Below are positions 1-7,960 of a stretch of 64,000 bases of DNA, piece after piece (the stretch's first letter is position 1; every line of letters starts with the position of its first letter). Both the position numbers and the translations under genes were made by a program. Under the pieces are notes generated by a model. The model did no database searches. It saw only the letters and a program-made list of their open reading frames with translations, and had not been told where the DNA came from. Source of the stretch: Rhodococcus pseudokoreensis (GTDB lineage Bacteria; Actinomycetota; Actinomycetes; Mycobacteriales; Mycobacteriaceae); NCBI RefSeq assembly GCF_017068395.1, contig NZ_CP070619.1:2480001-2544000 (forward strand), written 5' to 3'.

Positions 1-2142
1 GACCGGTGTCAACGCGGAACGTTCGTCCGCGGACAGGATCTCGATGTCACCGACCGGAACGTCCGGACCGGCCGTCATCACACCGAGGATGCGCAGGTAC
101 CGTTCGGCGGCCACCCGGATGGTGCGGGCGTCGAACAGGTCTGCGGCGAAGCCGAATTCGACGGTCGCACCGGCCGGTTCCCCCGACTCGCCGGACGCCT
201 CCGTCACGGACACGCACAGGTCGAGGCCGGGGAACTCCGCATCCGGGGAGCCGGCGGGCCGGGTGTCGAGCAGCACCTGGACGATCGGTGCGTACGCCTC
301 CGACACCGACACGCCAAGTTCCCGCACCAGACGGTCGAACGGAACCCCGTTGTGCGACAGCGCCTCCGCGGCTGCGTCCCGGACGTGGGCCAGGTAGTCG
401 CGGCACGCCACCTCGCCCGCGTACCGCGAACGCACCACCACGATGTCCGTGCGGTCGCCCACGTCCACCGCCGTCCCGACGGCGATGTCGCCGCTTCCGG
501 TGACCCGGCCGAGCAGGATCGACAGAGCGGTGAGGAACACCGAGCGGCCCGCGGTGCCCGCATCTTCCGCCAGCGCGCCCACCCGGCGGTGCAACTCCGC
601 AGGCACCACCACGGTGACCCGGTCGCTCTCCGGCGACAGCCTGGCGGGCCGGAGCCGGTCGGTGGGCAACGGCAGGAGGTCGGGCAACCCGTCCAGTCGC
701 CGGCGCCAGTACTCGACTTCCCGGGCCTCGCCCAGCAACCGTTCCCCGATGCGGGCGCTTTCCTCGTGGATGTCGCCCACCCGGGACGCCGGGTCGGCGG
801 TGGCCAGTTCCTCGAGCAGTTCGACGCACTGCCGATGGTGGTCCCGCAGTTCGCCGCGCTCGTAGCGGCTGGGATTCGCGCGGAAGTCGACGAAGATCCT
901 GGTGGGCGTGCCGCTCTGGTACACGTTGATCAGCAGGTCCTCCACCGGACCCGAAGTGACGATGTGGAAGTCGCCGACCAGCGAACCCAGCGCCACCTCC
1001 TGGCGGAACAACATGACGTTGACCATCGGCCCGTACAGCGCCGTCGACGCGGTGTCGCCTGCGTCGCGGCGGATGTCGTCGAGGCTGCACCGCTGGTGCC
1101 GCAGTGCCGCGACGAGTTCACGCTGGACCTGCTCGATCAGGTCCGCGACGGTGTCCTCGGCGCGGACGCGGACGGGCATCGGGGCGACGTTGACGAGCAT
1201 GCCGCCGGAATTGCGCAATACCGCCGTCGTGCGCGCCGACACCGGGATGGTCACCAGCACATCGGTTCTGCCGGTGCGCCGCGCCAGGTAGCACGCCGCG
1301 GCCGCGATGATCGTCGCCGCCGACGGGCTGTCGCGGGAATCGAGAACGGCCACCACGTCGTCGGAGAGGACGGCGCTCTCCACCGTGCTGGCGGCGGACA
1401 CGTGTCCCGCCGTCCGCGCCAGTGTGGTGCCCTCCACCCCGGCGACCCGCTCCGCCCAGTACTCCCGGTCGGTCAGGAACCGGTCCGAGGCGCGGTACCG
1501 GCTGTCGATGTCGTACAACTGCCGCAGGCTGACGGCCCGGTTCGGATCCGGTTCGCGGCCCGCGACTTTCGCGGAGTACCGGTGCGCGATGCGGCGCAGC
1601 ATCGTCATGGCCCCGTAGCCGTCGAGGGCGACGTGGTGAATCCTGCTGTACCACAGGAAGTGTGCGTCACCGGTCTGCAGGATCGACGTCTCCACCAGCC
1701 GGTCGACGCTCAGGTCGATCGGTGTGACGTAGTCACGCTCCATCCATTCGTGCGCCGCCGCCACCGGATCCACTTCGGTGCGGAAGTCGACGTACGCGAT
1801 CGACGTGTCCGTCCGATGGTCGACGTACTGCAGCGGGCGGCCGTCGACGTCGTAGACCTTGAGGAACGGCGATTCGAATTCGCGGGCCGCCTCCACCGTC
1901 TCCTGCCGCAGCAGGTCCATGTCCAGCGCACCGTGGAACTCGACGTACTGGGCGATGAAGATCGGGACCCGCGGTTCCAGTTGCTGCGCGAACCACGTGG
2001 CCCGCTGCGCCGCCGAGAGCGGAATCGGTTCGCCGCCGCCCGGGGCGGAACCGTCCGATCGCCGTCCCGGGACGCGCAGGTCCGCGGGGCGGCGCGGATC
2101 CCCCGCCCCCGGAACGGGTCCTTCACCTTGTCCAGGGCACAC
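1..2142 (-). CDS. Non-ribosomal peptide synthetase, N-terminal part (runs off left edge)
   Basis: An open frame of 714 codons continues past the window's left edge. The proposed GTG start at 2142 is preceded by a purine-rich GAGG-like site. After about 40 low-complexity residues comes a complete condensation (C) domain, residues about 41-470. It begins PLSAAQRATWFAQQL, carries the catalytic HHVALDG motif (His169, His170, Asp174) and ends with the usual DFRANP and GDIHEES segments. From about residue 475 (VEYWRRRLDGLPDLLPLPTD) a second C-type segment follows, with only the C-terminal lobe, ending in the C-to-A linker (DVPVGDIEILSADERSAL). An adenylation domain is therefore expected just outside the window. 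C domains form peptide bonds between carrier-bound acyl units; starting with one suggests fatty-acyl capping or an upstream partner protein. The product cannot be predicted. A TetR gene is divergent from it. Confidence 0.9.
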   Translation of the reverse strand, partial: MCPGQGEGPVPGAGDPRRPADLRVPGRRSDGSAPGGGEPIPLSAAQRATWFAQQLEPRVPIFIAQYVEFHGALDMDLLRQETVEAAREFESPFLKVYDVDGRPLQYVDHRTDTSIAYVDFRTEVDPVAAAHEWMERDYVTPIDLSVDRLVETSILQTGDAHFLWYSRIHHVALDGYGAMTMLRRIAHRYSAKVAGREPDPNRAVSLRQLYDIDSRYRASDRFLTDREYWAERVAGVEGTTLARTAGHVSAASTVESAVLSDDVVAVLDSRDSPSAATIIAAAACYLARRTGRTDVLVTIPVSARTTAVLRNSGGMLVNVAPMPVRVRAEDTVADLIEQVQRELVAALRHQRCSLDDIRRDAGDTASTALYGPMVNVMLFRQEVALGSLVGDFHIVTSGPVEDLLINVYQSGTPTRIFVDFRANPSRYERGELRDHHRQCVELLEELATADPASRVGDIHEESARIGERLLGEAREVEYWRRRLDGLPDLLPLPTDRLRPARLSPESDRVTVVVPAELHRRVGALAEDAGTAGRSVFLTALSILLGRVTGSGDIAVGTAVDVGDRTDIVVVRSRYAGEVACRDYLAHVRDAAAEALSHNGVPFDRLVRELGVSVSEAYAPIVQVLLDTRPAGSPDAEFPGLDLCVSVTEASGESGEPAGATVEFGFAADLFDARTIRVAAERYLRILGVMTAGPDVPVGDIEILSADERSALTPV

Positions 2143-2260
2143 TGAAACTCGACCTCGCCCCGCCCAACCAGGACGGACGCACTCTTTCGAGTATCCGCCC
2201 GCGCGGCGTTCCGGGTCCAGGGCACTGCGGGTCCAATGCCGCCGATGGATACTGGGCCTC

Positions 2261-2959
2261 ATGACCGAGCGCGTCGACACACCCGGCATCGATCCCGCGG
2301 ACTTCCGCGTCCACGTGGTGGCGCAGGCCATCCGGCTGTTCTCCGAGAACGGGTACGAGGCGACGACCGTCGAGCAGATCGCGTCGGCCGCCGGGGTGTC
2401 CCGGCGGACGTTCTTCCGCCAGTTCCGCTCCAAGGAGGACGTGATCTTCGCCGATCACGAATCACTGTTGCAGCAGGCAGAGGCCTATCTGTCCACGGAA
2501 ACCGACGACCCGTGGGCGGCGGTCTGCAGGACGGCGGGCCTGGTCTTCGACAGGTTCCGGGAGAACCGGGAACTGTCGGTTCGCCGGTATCAGGTGGTCC
2601 AGCGATCTCCCGCACTCCGCGACCGGGAGATCGTCACCGGCTTCCGCTACGAGCGGTTGTTCGTCGATTACCTGCGCGACGTCGTGCCCACGCAACCTGT
2701 CCTGAAGGTGATCGGATTCGCGGCCGCTGTCACCGCGTGCCACAACTTTCTGCTCCGGAACATGATCAAGGGCGACGCGGACGCCACCGCGGAGGAACTG
2801 GAGCGGGCCCTGCTCGACGTGCGCCGGACGTTCGGCGTGGCCCCGGGGGCATCGACGCAGGAAGAGGACGCCGTGCTGGTGGTCTCGTATCCGCCGGGGA
2901 CTCCCGTGGAGGAGATCACCGGGCGCATCCGGACGCAGTTGTCGCGGCGCCGGGGCTGA
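2261..2959 (+). CDS. TetR/AcrR family transcriptional regulator
   Basis: This 232-residue protein has a TetR-type helix-turn-helix near the N-terminus (about residues 20-60, with TTVEQIASAAGVSRRTFFRQF) and a variable ligand-binding C-terminal domain. The ATG at 2261 was chosen because it gives the normal short pre-HTH leader; the frame is open upstream but lies in non-coding DNA. The gene is divergent from the NRPS (118 bp between starts) and lies 175 bp upstream of the acyl-CoA dehydrogenase. The target is unknown: it could control the NRPS, itself, or the acyl-CoA dehydrogenase whose promoter holds two 13-bp palindromes. The C-terminal tail (VVSYPPGTPVEEITGRIRT) lies beyond the usual TetR fold and is not recognised. 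Confidence 0.9.
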   Translation: MTERVDTPGIDPADFRVHVVAQAIRLFSENGYEATTVEQIASAAGVSRRTFFRQFRSKEDVIFADHESLLQQAEAYLSTETDDPWAAVCRTAGLVFDRFRENRELSVRRYQVVQRSPALRDREIVTGFRYERLFVDYLRDVVPTQPVLKVIGFAAAVTACHNFLLRNMIKGDADATAEELERALLDVRRTFGVAPGASTQEEDAVLVVSYPPGTPVEEITGRIRTQLSRRRG

Positions 2960-2993
2960 GCGGCCGAGAGTGACGACTCCCACCCTTGACTGG

Positions 2994-3006
2994 CACTCAG
3001 TGCCGT
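2994..3006. promoter_or_regulatory. Perfect 13-bp palindrome GGCACTCAGTGCC (putative operator)
   Basis: GGCACT-C-AGTGCC lies 128 bp before the acyl-CoA dehydrogenase start, between two TTGACT hexamers that could be -35 elements. A similar palindrome recurs at 3079-3091. Two copies of a short dyad in one promoter region suggest a repressor site; the protein that binds is not known, though the adjacent TetR protein is a natural candidate. Confidence 0.5.
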
Positions 3007-3078
3007 GGTTGACTGCACGGTAGTGGCAGTAGTTTGCCGACCAAGAACGTTGCGGCCCGCCTGAACGGAAATGAACCT

Positions 3079-3091
3079 GGCACGGAGTGCC
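3079..3091. promoter_or_regulatory. Second 13-bp palindrome GGCACGGAGTGCC (putative operator)
   Basis: GGCAC-GGA-GTGCC shares five-base arms with the site at 2994-3006 and lies in the 5' leader of the acyl-CoA dehydrogenase gene, about 43 bp before its start. The centres of the two sites are 85 bp apart, close to eight helical turns, compatible with cooperative binding or looping. Function is inferred. Confidence 0.45.
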
Positions 3092-3133
3092 GCTCAGACT
3101 CGGTGCCGTCGAGACTCAACAAGGAGCGCCCCC

Positions 3134-4294
3134 ATGGCCGGAAATCCGGACTTCGATCTGTTCAAGCTCGCCGAAGAGCACGACGAACTGCGGTCCGCGA
3201 TCCGCGCGCTCTCCGAGAAGGAGATCGCACCCTACGCGAAGGAAGTCGACGAGGATTCACGCTTCCCCGAAGAGGCGCTGCAGGCCCTCGTGAACTCCGG
3301 CTTCAACGCCATCCACGTCCCCGAGCAGTACGACGGGCAGGGCGCCGACTCCGTCGCCACCTGCATCGTCATCGAAGAGGTCGCCCGCGTCTGCGGCTCC
3401 TCCTCCCTGATCCCCGCCGTCAACAAGCTCGGCACCATGGGCCTGATCCTCAACGGCTCCGAGGAACTCAAGCAGCAGGTCCTGCCGCAGCTCGCGTCCG
3501 GCGAGGCGATGGCATCGTACGCGCTGTCCGAGCGCGAAGCCGGTTCCGACGCCGCGAGCATGCGCACCCGTGCCAAGGCCGACGGCGACGACTGGATCCT
3601 CAACGGGTCCAAGTGCTGGATCACCAACGGCGGCAAGTCCAGCTGGTACACCGTCATGGCCGTCACCGACGCCGACAAGGGCGCCAACGGCATCTCCGCG
3701 TTCATGGTCCACAAGGACGACGAAGGATTCGTCGTCGGACCGAAGGAGAAGAAGCTCGGCATCAAGGGTTCGCCCACCGCCGAGCTGTACTTCGAGAACT
3801 GCAAGATCCCCGGCGACCGCATCATCGGCGAGCCCGGCACCGGTTTCAAGACGGCGCTGCAGACCCTCGACCACACCCGTCCCACCATCGGCGCGCAGGC
3901 AGTCGGCCTCGCACAGGGCGCCCTCGACGCCGCCCTCGACTACACCAAGGACCGCAAGCAGTTCGGCAAGTCGATCAGCGACTTCCAGGCCGTGCAGTTC
4001 ATGCTCGCCGACATGGCGATGAAGGTCGAGGCCGCGCGTCTCATGGTCTACACCTCCGCGGCACGCGCCGAGCGCGGCGAGAAGAACCTCGGTTTCATCT
4101 CCGCGGCAGCCAAGTGCTTCGCCTCCGACGTCGCCATGGAGGTCACCACCGACGCCGTCCAGCTGTTCGGTGGCGCCGGCTACACCACGGACTTCCCTGT
4201 CGAGCGGATGATGCGTGATGCGAAGATCACACAGATCTACGAAGGCACCAACCAGATCCAGCGCGTCGTGATGTCGCGTGCGCTGTTGAAGTAG
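3134..4294 (+). CDS. Acyl-CoA dehydrogenase
   Basis: This 386-residue flavoprotein is full length for a single-domain acyl-CoA dehydrogenase. It should catalyse FAD-dependent alpha,beta-dehydrogenation of an acyl-CoA, passing electrons to ETF. Visible family motifs are YALSEREAGSDAASM and WITNGG in the middle beta domain, RKQFGKSISDFQAVQ in the C-terminal helical domain, and QLFGGAGYTTDFPVERMMRDAKITQIYEGTNQ (split signature, catalytic Glu in YEGT) near the end. The ATG at 3134 has an AAGGAG site 8 bp upstream. The next gene is a 3-hydroxyacyl-CoA dehydrogenase, so the pair supplies two beta-oxidation or butyryl-CoA steps. The tight short-chain resemblance suggests a short- or branched-chain substrate, but this cannot be settled from sequence. 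Confidence 0.95.
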   Translation: MAGNPDFDLFKLAEEHDELRSAIRALSEKEIAPYAKEVDEDSRFPEEALQALVNSGFNAIHVPEQYDGQGADSVATCIVIEEVARVCGSSSLIPAVNKLGTMGLILNGSEELKQQVLPQLASGEAMASYALSEREAGSDAASMRTRAKADGDDWILNGSKCWITNGGKSSWYTVMAVTDADKGANGISAFMVHKDDEGFVVGPKEKKLGIKGSPTAELYFENCKIPGDRIIGEPGTGFKTALQTLDHTRPTIGAQAVGLAQGALDAALDYTKDRKQFGKSISDFQAVQFMLADMAMKVEAARLMVYTSAARAERGEKNLGFISAAAKCFASDVAMEVTTDAVQLFGGAGYTTDFPVERMMRDAKITQIYEGTNQIQRVVMSRALLK

Positions 4295-4307
4295 GCGGCT
4301 ACGCCGC

Positions 4308-4351
4308 CCGTGCGTGGTTGACGAGTCCCTGGACTCGTTAACCACGCACGG
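4308..4351. terminator. Long hairpin between acyl-CoA dehydrogenase and fadB2-like gene (family copy 1)
   Basis: Arms 4308-4328 and 4331-4351 pair over 21 bp with one G-U position and a 2-nt loop. The right arm contains GACTCGTTAACCACGCACGG. It lies just after the stop at 4294 and before the ribosome-binding site of the next gene, so it may be an attenuator, a processing site or a partial terminator. It shares a GTG(A/C)GTG...TTAAC core with hairpins at 21181-21230 and 63068-63113. Confidence 0.75.
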
Positions 4352-4368
4352 CTACGTGAGGAGAATTT

Positions 4369-5217
4369 GTGGAACTAGTAGGCGTGATCGGCGGCGGCAC
4401 CATGGGTGCCGGCATCGCCGAGGTATGCATCAAGGCCGGCAGCTCGGTTCTCATCCTCGAGACGAAGCCGGAGTTCGCCGAGGCCGCACAGGCCCGGATC
4501 GAGAAGTCCCTCGCCCGCGGGGTCAAGGCAGGCAAGCTCGACCAGGAGGCCGCGGACGCCGCGCTCGCCCGCGTGCGGGTAACCCTGGACATCGACGACT
4601 TCGCCGACCGCGACCTCGTCATCGAGGCGGCGCCGGAGATCGAGTCCCTCAAGGTCGACATTTTCCAGAAGCTCGACAAGGTCGTGAAGCCGTCCGGCAT
4701 CCTCGCGTCCAACACGTCGTCCATTCCGCTGATCAAGATGGCCAACGCCACGCAGCGTCCCGGGCAGGTCGTGGGTGTCCACTTCTTCAACCCGGTGCCG
4801 GTGATGCCGCTGGTGGAGATCGTGGTCAGCCTCGTCACGTCGGAGGAGACCGTTACCGCGGTCACCGACTACGCGAAGAACACGCTGCGCAAGAAGACGG
4901 TGCGGGCCGGTGACCGTGCGGGCTTCATCGTGAACGCGCTGCTCATCCCTTACCTCACGTCGGCGGTCCGGATGCTCGAGTCGGGTTACGCCACCGCCGA
5001 GGACATCGACGAGGCCATGAAGGGCGGCTGCGGGTACCCGATGGGTCCGCTGACGCTGATCGACACCGTCGGTCTCGACATCACGCTCGCCGCCGCGGAG
5101 TCGCTGTACGCGGAGTTCGCCGAGCCGCACTACGCTCCCCCGACGCTGCTCAAGCGCAAGGTGGATGCCGGGCACCTCGGCAAGAAGAGCGGCAAGGGCT
5201 TCTACGACTACAGCTGA
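4369..5217 (+). CDS. fadB2: 3-hydroxybutyryl-CoA dehydrogenase (NAD-binding)
   Basis: This 282-residue protein has the Rossmann motif GVIGGGTMGAGIAEV at the extreme N-terminus, SNTSSIPL and GVHFFNPVPVMPLVEIV in the catalytic region (with the conserved His), and the C-terminal helical dimerisation domain (GYPMGPLTLIDTVGLD). It reversibly oxidises (S)-3-hydroxyacyl-CoA, typically hydroxybutyryl-CoA, with NAD(P). The GTG start at 4369 has a GAGGAG site at the right distance. It follows the acyl-CoA dehydrogenase across a hairpin and is presumably in the same transcription unit. The symbol follows mycobacterial naming and is given by resemblance. The 3' end overlaps the convergent methyltransferase gene by 10 bp. 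Confidence 0.93.
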   Translation: MELVGVIGGGTMGAGIAEVCIKAGSSVLILETKPEFAEAAQARIEKSLARGVKAGKLDQEAADAALARVRVTLDIDDFADRDLVIEAAPEIESLKVDIFQKLDKVVKPSGILASNTSSIPLIKMANATQRPGQVVGVHFFNPVPVMPLVEIVVSLVTSEETVTAVTDYAKNTLRKKTVRAGDRAGFIVNALLIPYLTSAVRMLESGYATAEDIDEAMKGGCGYPMGPLTLIDTVGLDITLAAAESLYAEFAEPHYAPPTLLKRKVDAGHLGKKSGKGFYDYS

Positions 5218-6047
5218 TCACGTCCGTCCGGGAGCCCGTCGCGTTGTCGCGGCGGGCTTTCGCCGTTCGCGACGGCGTATCCCATGTAGGAGATGGCCGT
5301 GCTCCGGATCTGCCCGAAGTCGAGGCGGCGGCTCAACTCCCCGTAGCTGAGCCGGGTCCCGCCCGCCCGCGCGAGGTCGAGGAGCCGGAGGGGATTCTTC
5401 GACCGCGGCCCGAGCCCGACGATCTCGCCGAGCCGCAAGTCGCGACGCTCGAGAAGCGCCGTCAGCTCCGCGGGACGGATGCACATCGACCAGTCGTGGA
5501 TGGGGGTGTCGAACATCCGGGTCATCCGCCATTCCTGCATGATCTTGATGGCGACGAGCTTGCTGACGAACGTGCGGTTGATGGTGTCGAACAGGTACAG
5601 GCCCCCGGGTTTCAGTACGCGGGACGTCTCGGCGATCACCTGGTCGAGATCCGACACGTGCTCGAGGACGTCGCAGCAGTAGACGACGTCGAACGTGGAG
5701 TCCGGCACGGGGAGTCGCTCGCCCGACCCGATGCGGTACTCGATGTCCAGTTCCGCGCGGTCGGCGTGACGGCGCGCGGTGTCGATCGACACCGGGGACG
5801 GATCGATGCCCGTCACGCGGAACCCGATGCGGGTGAACTCCTCCGCGAGGAACCCGCCACCGGAACCGACGTCGAGGGCACGCAGGCCGCGATAGTCACG
5901 ACCGATCGTCGCGCCGAGCACCGTGCGGAAGTAGGCGAATCGTCCCGGCGTCAGGCTTCCGTGCAGCAGGTTGAGCGGGTTGTCCTCCTCCCACCACGAC
6001 TCCCCCACCCGGTTGTAGACGTCATTGTCGATGACCAAGCCGACCAC
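5208..6047 (-). CDS. UbiG-like class I SAM-dependent methyltransferase
   Basis: This 279-residue protein resembles UbiG-type O-methyltransferases. The SAM-binding motif ALDVGSGGGFLAEEF is at about residues 57-71, an acidic loop (VTGIDPSP) follows, and DVVYCCDVLEHVSDLDQVI and LKPGGLYLFDTINRT are motifs II and III. The N-terminus (YNRVGESWWEEDNPLNLLH) matches the substrate-cap region of 3-demethylubiquinone methyltransferases. Actinomycetes use menaquinone, so the substrate is probably another phenol or small metabolite. It is convergent with the fadB2-like gene; its last codons overlap that gene's stop and terminator. The TnpB-like gene ends only 38 bp upstream of its start, so its promoter lies in or next to that element. 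Confidence 0.88.
   Translation of the reverse strand: MVGLVIDNDVYNRVGESWWEEDNPLNLLHGSLTPGRFAYFRTVLGATIGRDYRGLRALDVGSGGGFLAEEFTRIGFRVTGIDPSPVSIDTARRHADRAELDIEYRIGSGERLPVPDSTFDVVYCCDVLEHVSDLDQVIAETSRVLKPGGLYLFDTINRTFVSKLVAIKIMQEWRMTRMFDTPIHDWSMCIRPAELTALLERRDLRLGEIVGLGPRSKNPLRLLDLARAGGTRLSYGELSRRLDFGQIRSTAISYMGYAVANGESPPRQRDGLPDGRDQL
5233..5258 (+). terminator. Rho-independent-type terminator after the fadB2-like gene
   Basis: AGCCCGTCGCG pairs with CGCGGCGGGCT (one G-U) around a 4-nt loop, followed by TTTC. It begins 15 bp after the stop at 5217 and lies inside the 3' end of the convergent methyltransferase gene. Confidence 0.7.
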
Positions 6048-6085
6048 CCCTTCTCTGCCGAGCGCACAGCGACGACTCCCAGCGT

Positions 6086-7960
6086 CTACGTAGATCTCAT
6101 ACTCTCTGCCACTGGTGTGGCGGGCGTGGGAGATGTACGTGTGTCACGGCTACCCGCATCACCGTGCGATGGTGCGGGTTTGACCGTGTCCCACACCGAC
6201 GCTTGAGGTGCGGGAACATGCTGTTTCGGAGTCACCCCCACCCGCGGTGTCGTGGTGGGCATGCTGTGGCGGACCCGGCGGTGCCGCGGCCTGCTCGGGG
6301 TCGGGCTGGTCTTGTCCCGGGACTTGCGGACCGGTGCGTGCTCGGCGACCCGGATCGCGGGCAACTGCCCACGCCGGCGGGTGGCCTTGCTTCTGCCGAG
6401 CAGTGCCCGTTTGGCGAGGTTCACCCCGGCAATCTGGTCGCGGTTGCCGCCGACCCGGCAGCCCGAACACCACGCGGTGTGATAGCCGCCGGGACGGGCA
6501 AGCGGTTCATCGCACCCCGGACACAATGCGGACGATCCTCGGGCCGGCACCGACACCACCGCGATACCCGCACCGGCGGCGGTGTGCGCGAGGGCGGCGA
6601 CGGCCTGGCGGCGGGCTGATTGCGCGGCCCGATTGTTGTTGACCCGACCGTGCCCGCGGGTCTCGAGGGTCGTGAGATCCTCCACCGCGATCACCTGCAC
6701 GCCCGCCGCCTCGGCGTAGTCGGTGACCTGGCGGGCGAAATGGAATCCCAGCTCTCGGTTGATCCTCCCCCGCTTGACGCCCACCGCGGTGCGATGCTCG
6801 TCCAGGACGGCGATCTTCGCCTCCAGCCGGGCGCGAACCTCGGGAGGGGCGTTGGCGGCCAGCTTCTCCAACCGGGCGGCCTTGCGGTGCAGCATCTGCC
6901 CCTCGCTCTGCAGGCGTGCCAGTTTGGTCCCGAGGCCGCGGTCGTCGTAGGTGAAGCCCCGGTAATCCGAGGACAGCCCGTTCGAGTTCTCGGTGGTGAT
7001 GGCGGCGGCACCCAGCGTGGATGGGGACCAATCCACTCCGACCGCGACGGTGGCCGATCCCAGGTCACCGGCGGGGACGAGTTCGGTCGCCGCGCACCGC
7101 CACAACAGGCCTTTCCGGTCGAGGACGAGGGTCGGCAGATGCCAGTCGATGACCACCCTGCCGTGCAGGTGCTCGGGGATCGCGGCGGTCAGCCGGACCC
7201 GCCGCCACTGCGCCCGCCCCGCCGGGGCCGGGCAGGTCGGCAACTTCACCGTCAACACCAGCTCACGGCCTGTGACGGTGATCTGTGCGAGCTGTTGATC
7301 GGCGGCGGAGAGTCGGGCCATCGCCGCGACCTGCGGTGGTCCCTGGACGTCGGTGATCCGCAACCGCGCCGACGGCGCCTCGTCGGTGCGGCGAGAGCGT
7401 GCGATGAGCTGGCGCCGCACGCCCCGAGCGAAACCGGGCGGCACCCATTCGCCCGGTCCGGTCGGCGGCGCCAGAGTGCCGGTGGCCAGGTCGAACCGCT
7501 CAGACAACGCCGTGATCGCCGCATCACGGTATGTCAAGGTCCGCAGGGACGCCATCACCTGCGCCGTCACCACCCGGGTCACCCGCGAGGGCACGTAGAC
7601 CCCATCCGGATAGATCGGGTTCCAGCCGAGGCGGGACGCGGCGACATGCCCCTGCACTGGCAGCCTGCGGTCCTGGTGGTCCCGTCCGGCTGCGAGCACG
7701 TCGAACATCGCCGGCTGCCACAGCCTCGACACCAACTCGGTGCCAGCCGCGGCGATCAAGTTCAGCAGCCACCCCACCCGAATGTCGACGTCGTCGAGTC
7801 CGATCGGTTCGCCGGTCGCGTCGTCGACCGCCATATGGGCGCGGGTAGTGAACGCGAACTGCCGCGGCGTCGTGGAGATCCCGTCGTTGTTGCCGTGTCG
7901 ACCACAGCGCCCCGAGAACGAGCCGCAAAACGATGCCGGCACCACCGTGACGTCATCCAT
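6086..7960 (-). CDS. Enlarged TnpB-like RNA-guided nuclease homologue (IS605/IS607 OrfB type)
   Basis: This 624-residue protein has the split RuvC nuclease core of TnpB/Cas12 proteins: Asp310 in VAVGVDWSPSTLG, Glu427 in VIAVEDLTTLE and Asp508 in GGNRDQIAGVNLAKR. A zinc-ribbon sits between the last two (C480-P-G-C483 and C498-S-G-C501). All three acidic residues are present, so nuclease activity is plausible. In usual TnpB (about 400 residues) the first Asp is near residue 190; here the N-terminal lobe is more than 100 residues longer, and a basic Thr/Pro-rich tail of about 100 residues follows the RuvC core. The ATG at 7960 has a GGAGGG site; a GTG at 7987 after GAGGGGG is an alternative. No TnpA transposase or inverted ends are visible nearby. 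By analogy, the guide RNA would overlap the gene's 3' end. Confidence 0.85.
   Translation of the reverse strand: MDDVTVVPASFCGSFSGRCGRHGNNDGISTTPRQFAFTTRAHMAVDDATGEPIGLDDVDIRVGWLLNLIAAAGTELVSRLWQPAMFDVLAAGRDHQDRRLPVQGHVAASRLGWNPIYPDGVYVPSRVTRVVTAQVMASLRTLTYRDAAITALSERFDLATGTLAPPTGPGEWVPPGFARGVRRQLIARSRRTDEAPSARLRITDVQGPPQVAAMARLSAADQQLAQITVTGRELVLTVKLPTCPAPAGRAQWRRVRLTAAIPEHLHGRVVIDWHLPTLVLDRKGLLWRCAATELVPAGDLGSATVAVGVDWSPSTLGAAAITTENSNGLSSDYRGFTYDDRGLGTKLARLQSEGQMLHRKAARLEKLAANAPPEVRARLEAKIAVLDEHRTAVGVKRGRINRELGFHFARQVTDYAEAAGVQVIAVEDLTTLETRGHGRVNNNRAAQSARRQAVAALAHTAAGAGIAVVSVPARGSSALCPGCDEPLARPGGYHTAWCSGCRVGGNRDQIAGVNLAKRALLGRSKATRRRGQLPAIRVAEHAPVRKSRDKTSPTPSRPRHRRVRHSMPTTTPRVGVTPKQHVPAPQASVWDTVKPAPSHGDAGSRDTRTSPTPATPVAESMRST
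6152..6179. other. Hairpin inside the 3' end of the TnpB-like gene
   Basis: ACCCGCA at 6152-6158 pairs with TGCGGGT at 6173-6179, with partly complementary sequence (CACC/GGTG) in between. It lies in the region encoding the low-complexity tail, where TnpB elements usually specify their guide (omega) RNA. A structural RNA role is inference only. Confidence 0.3.
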
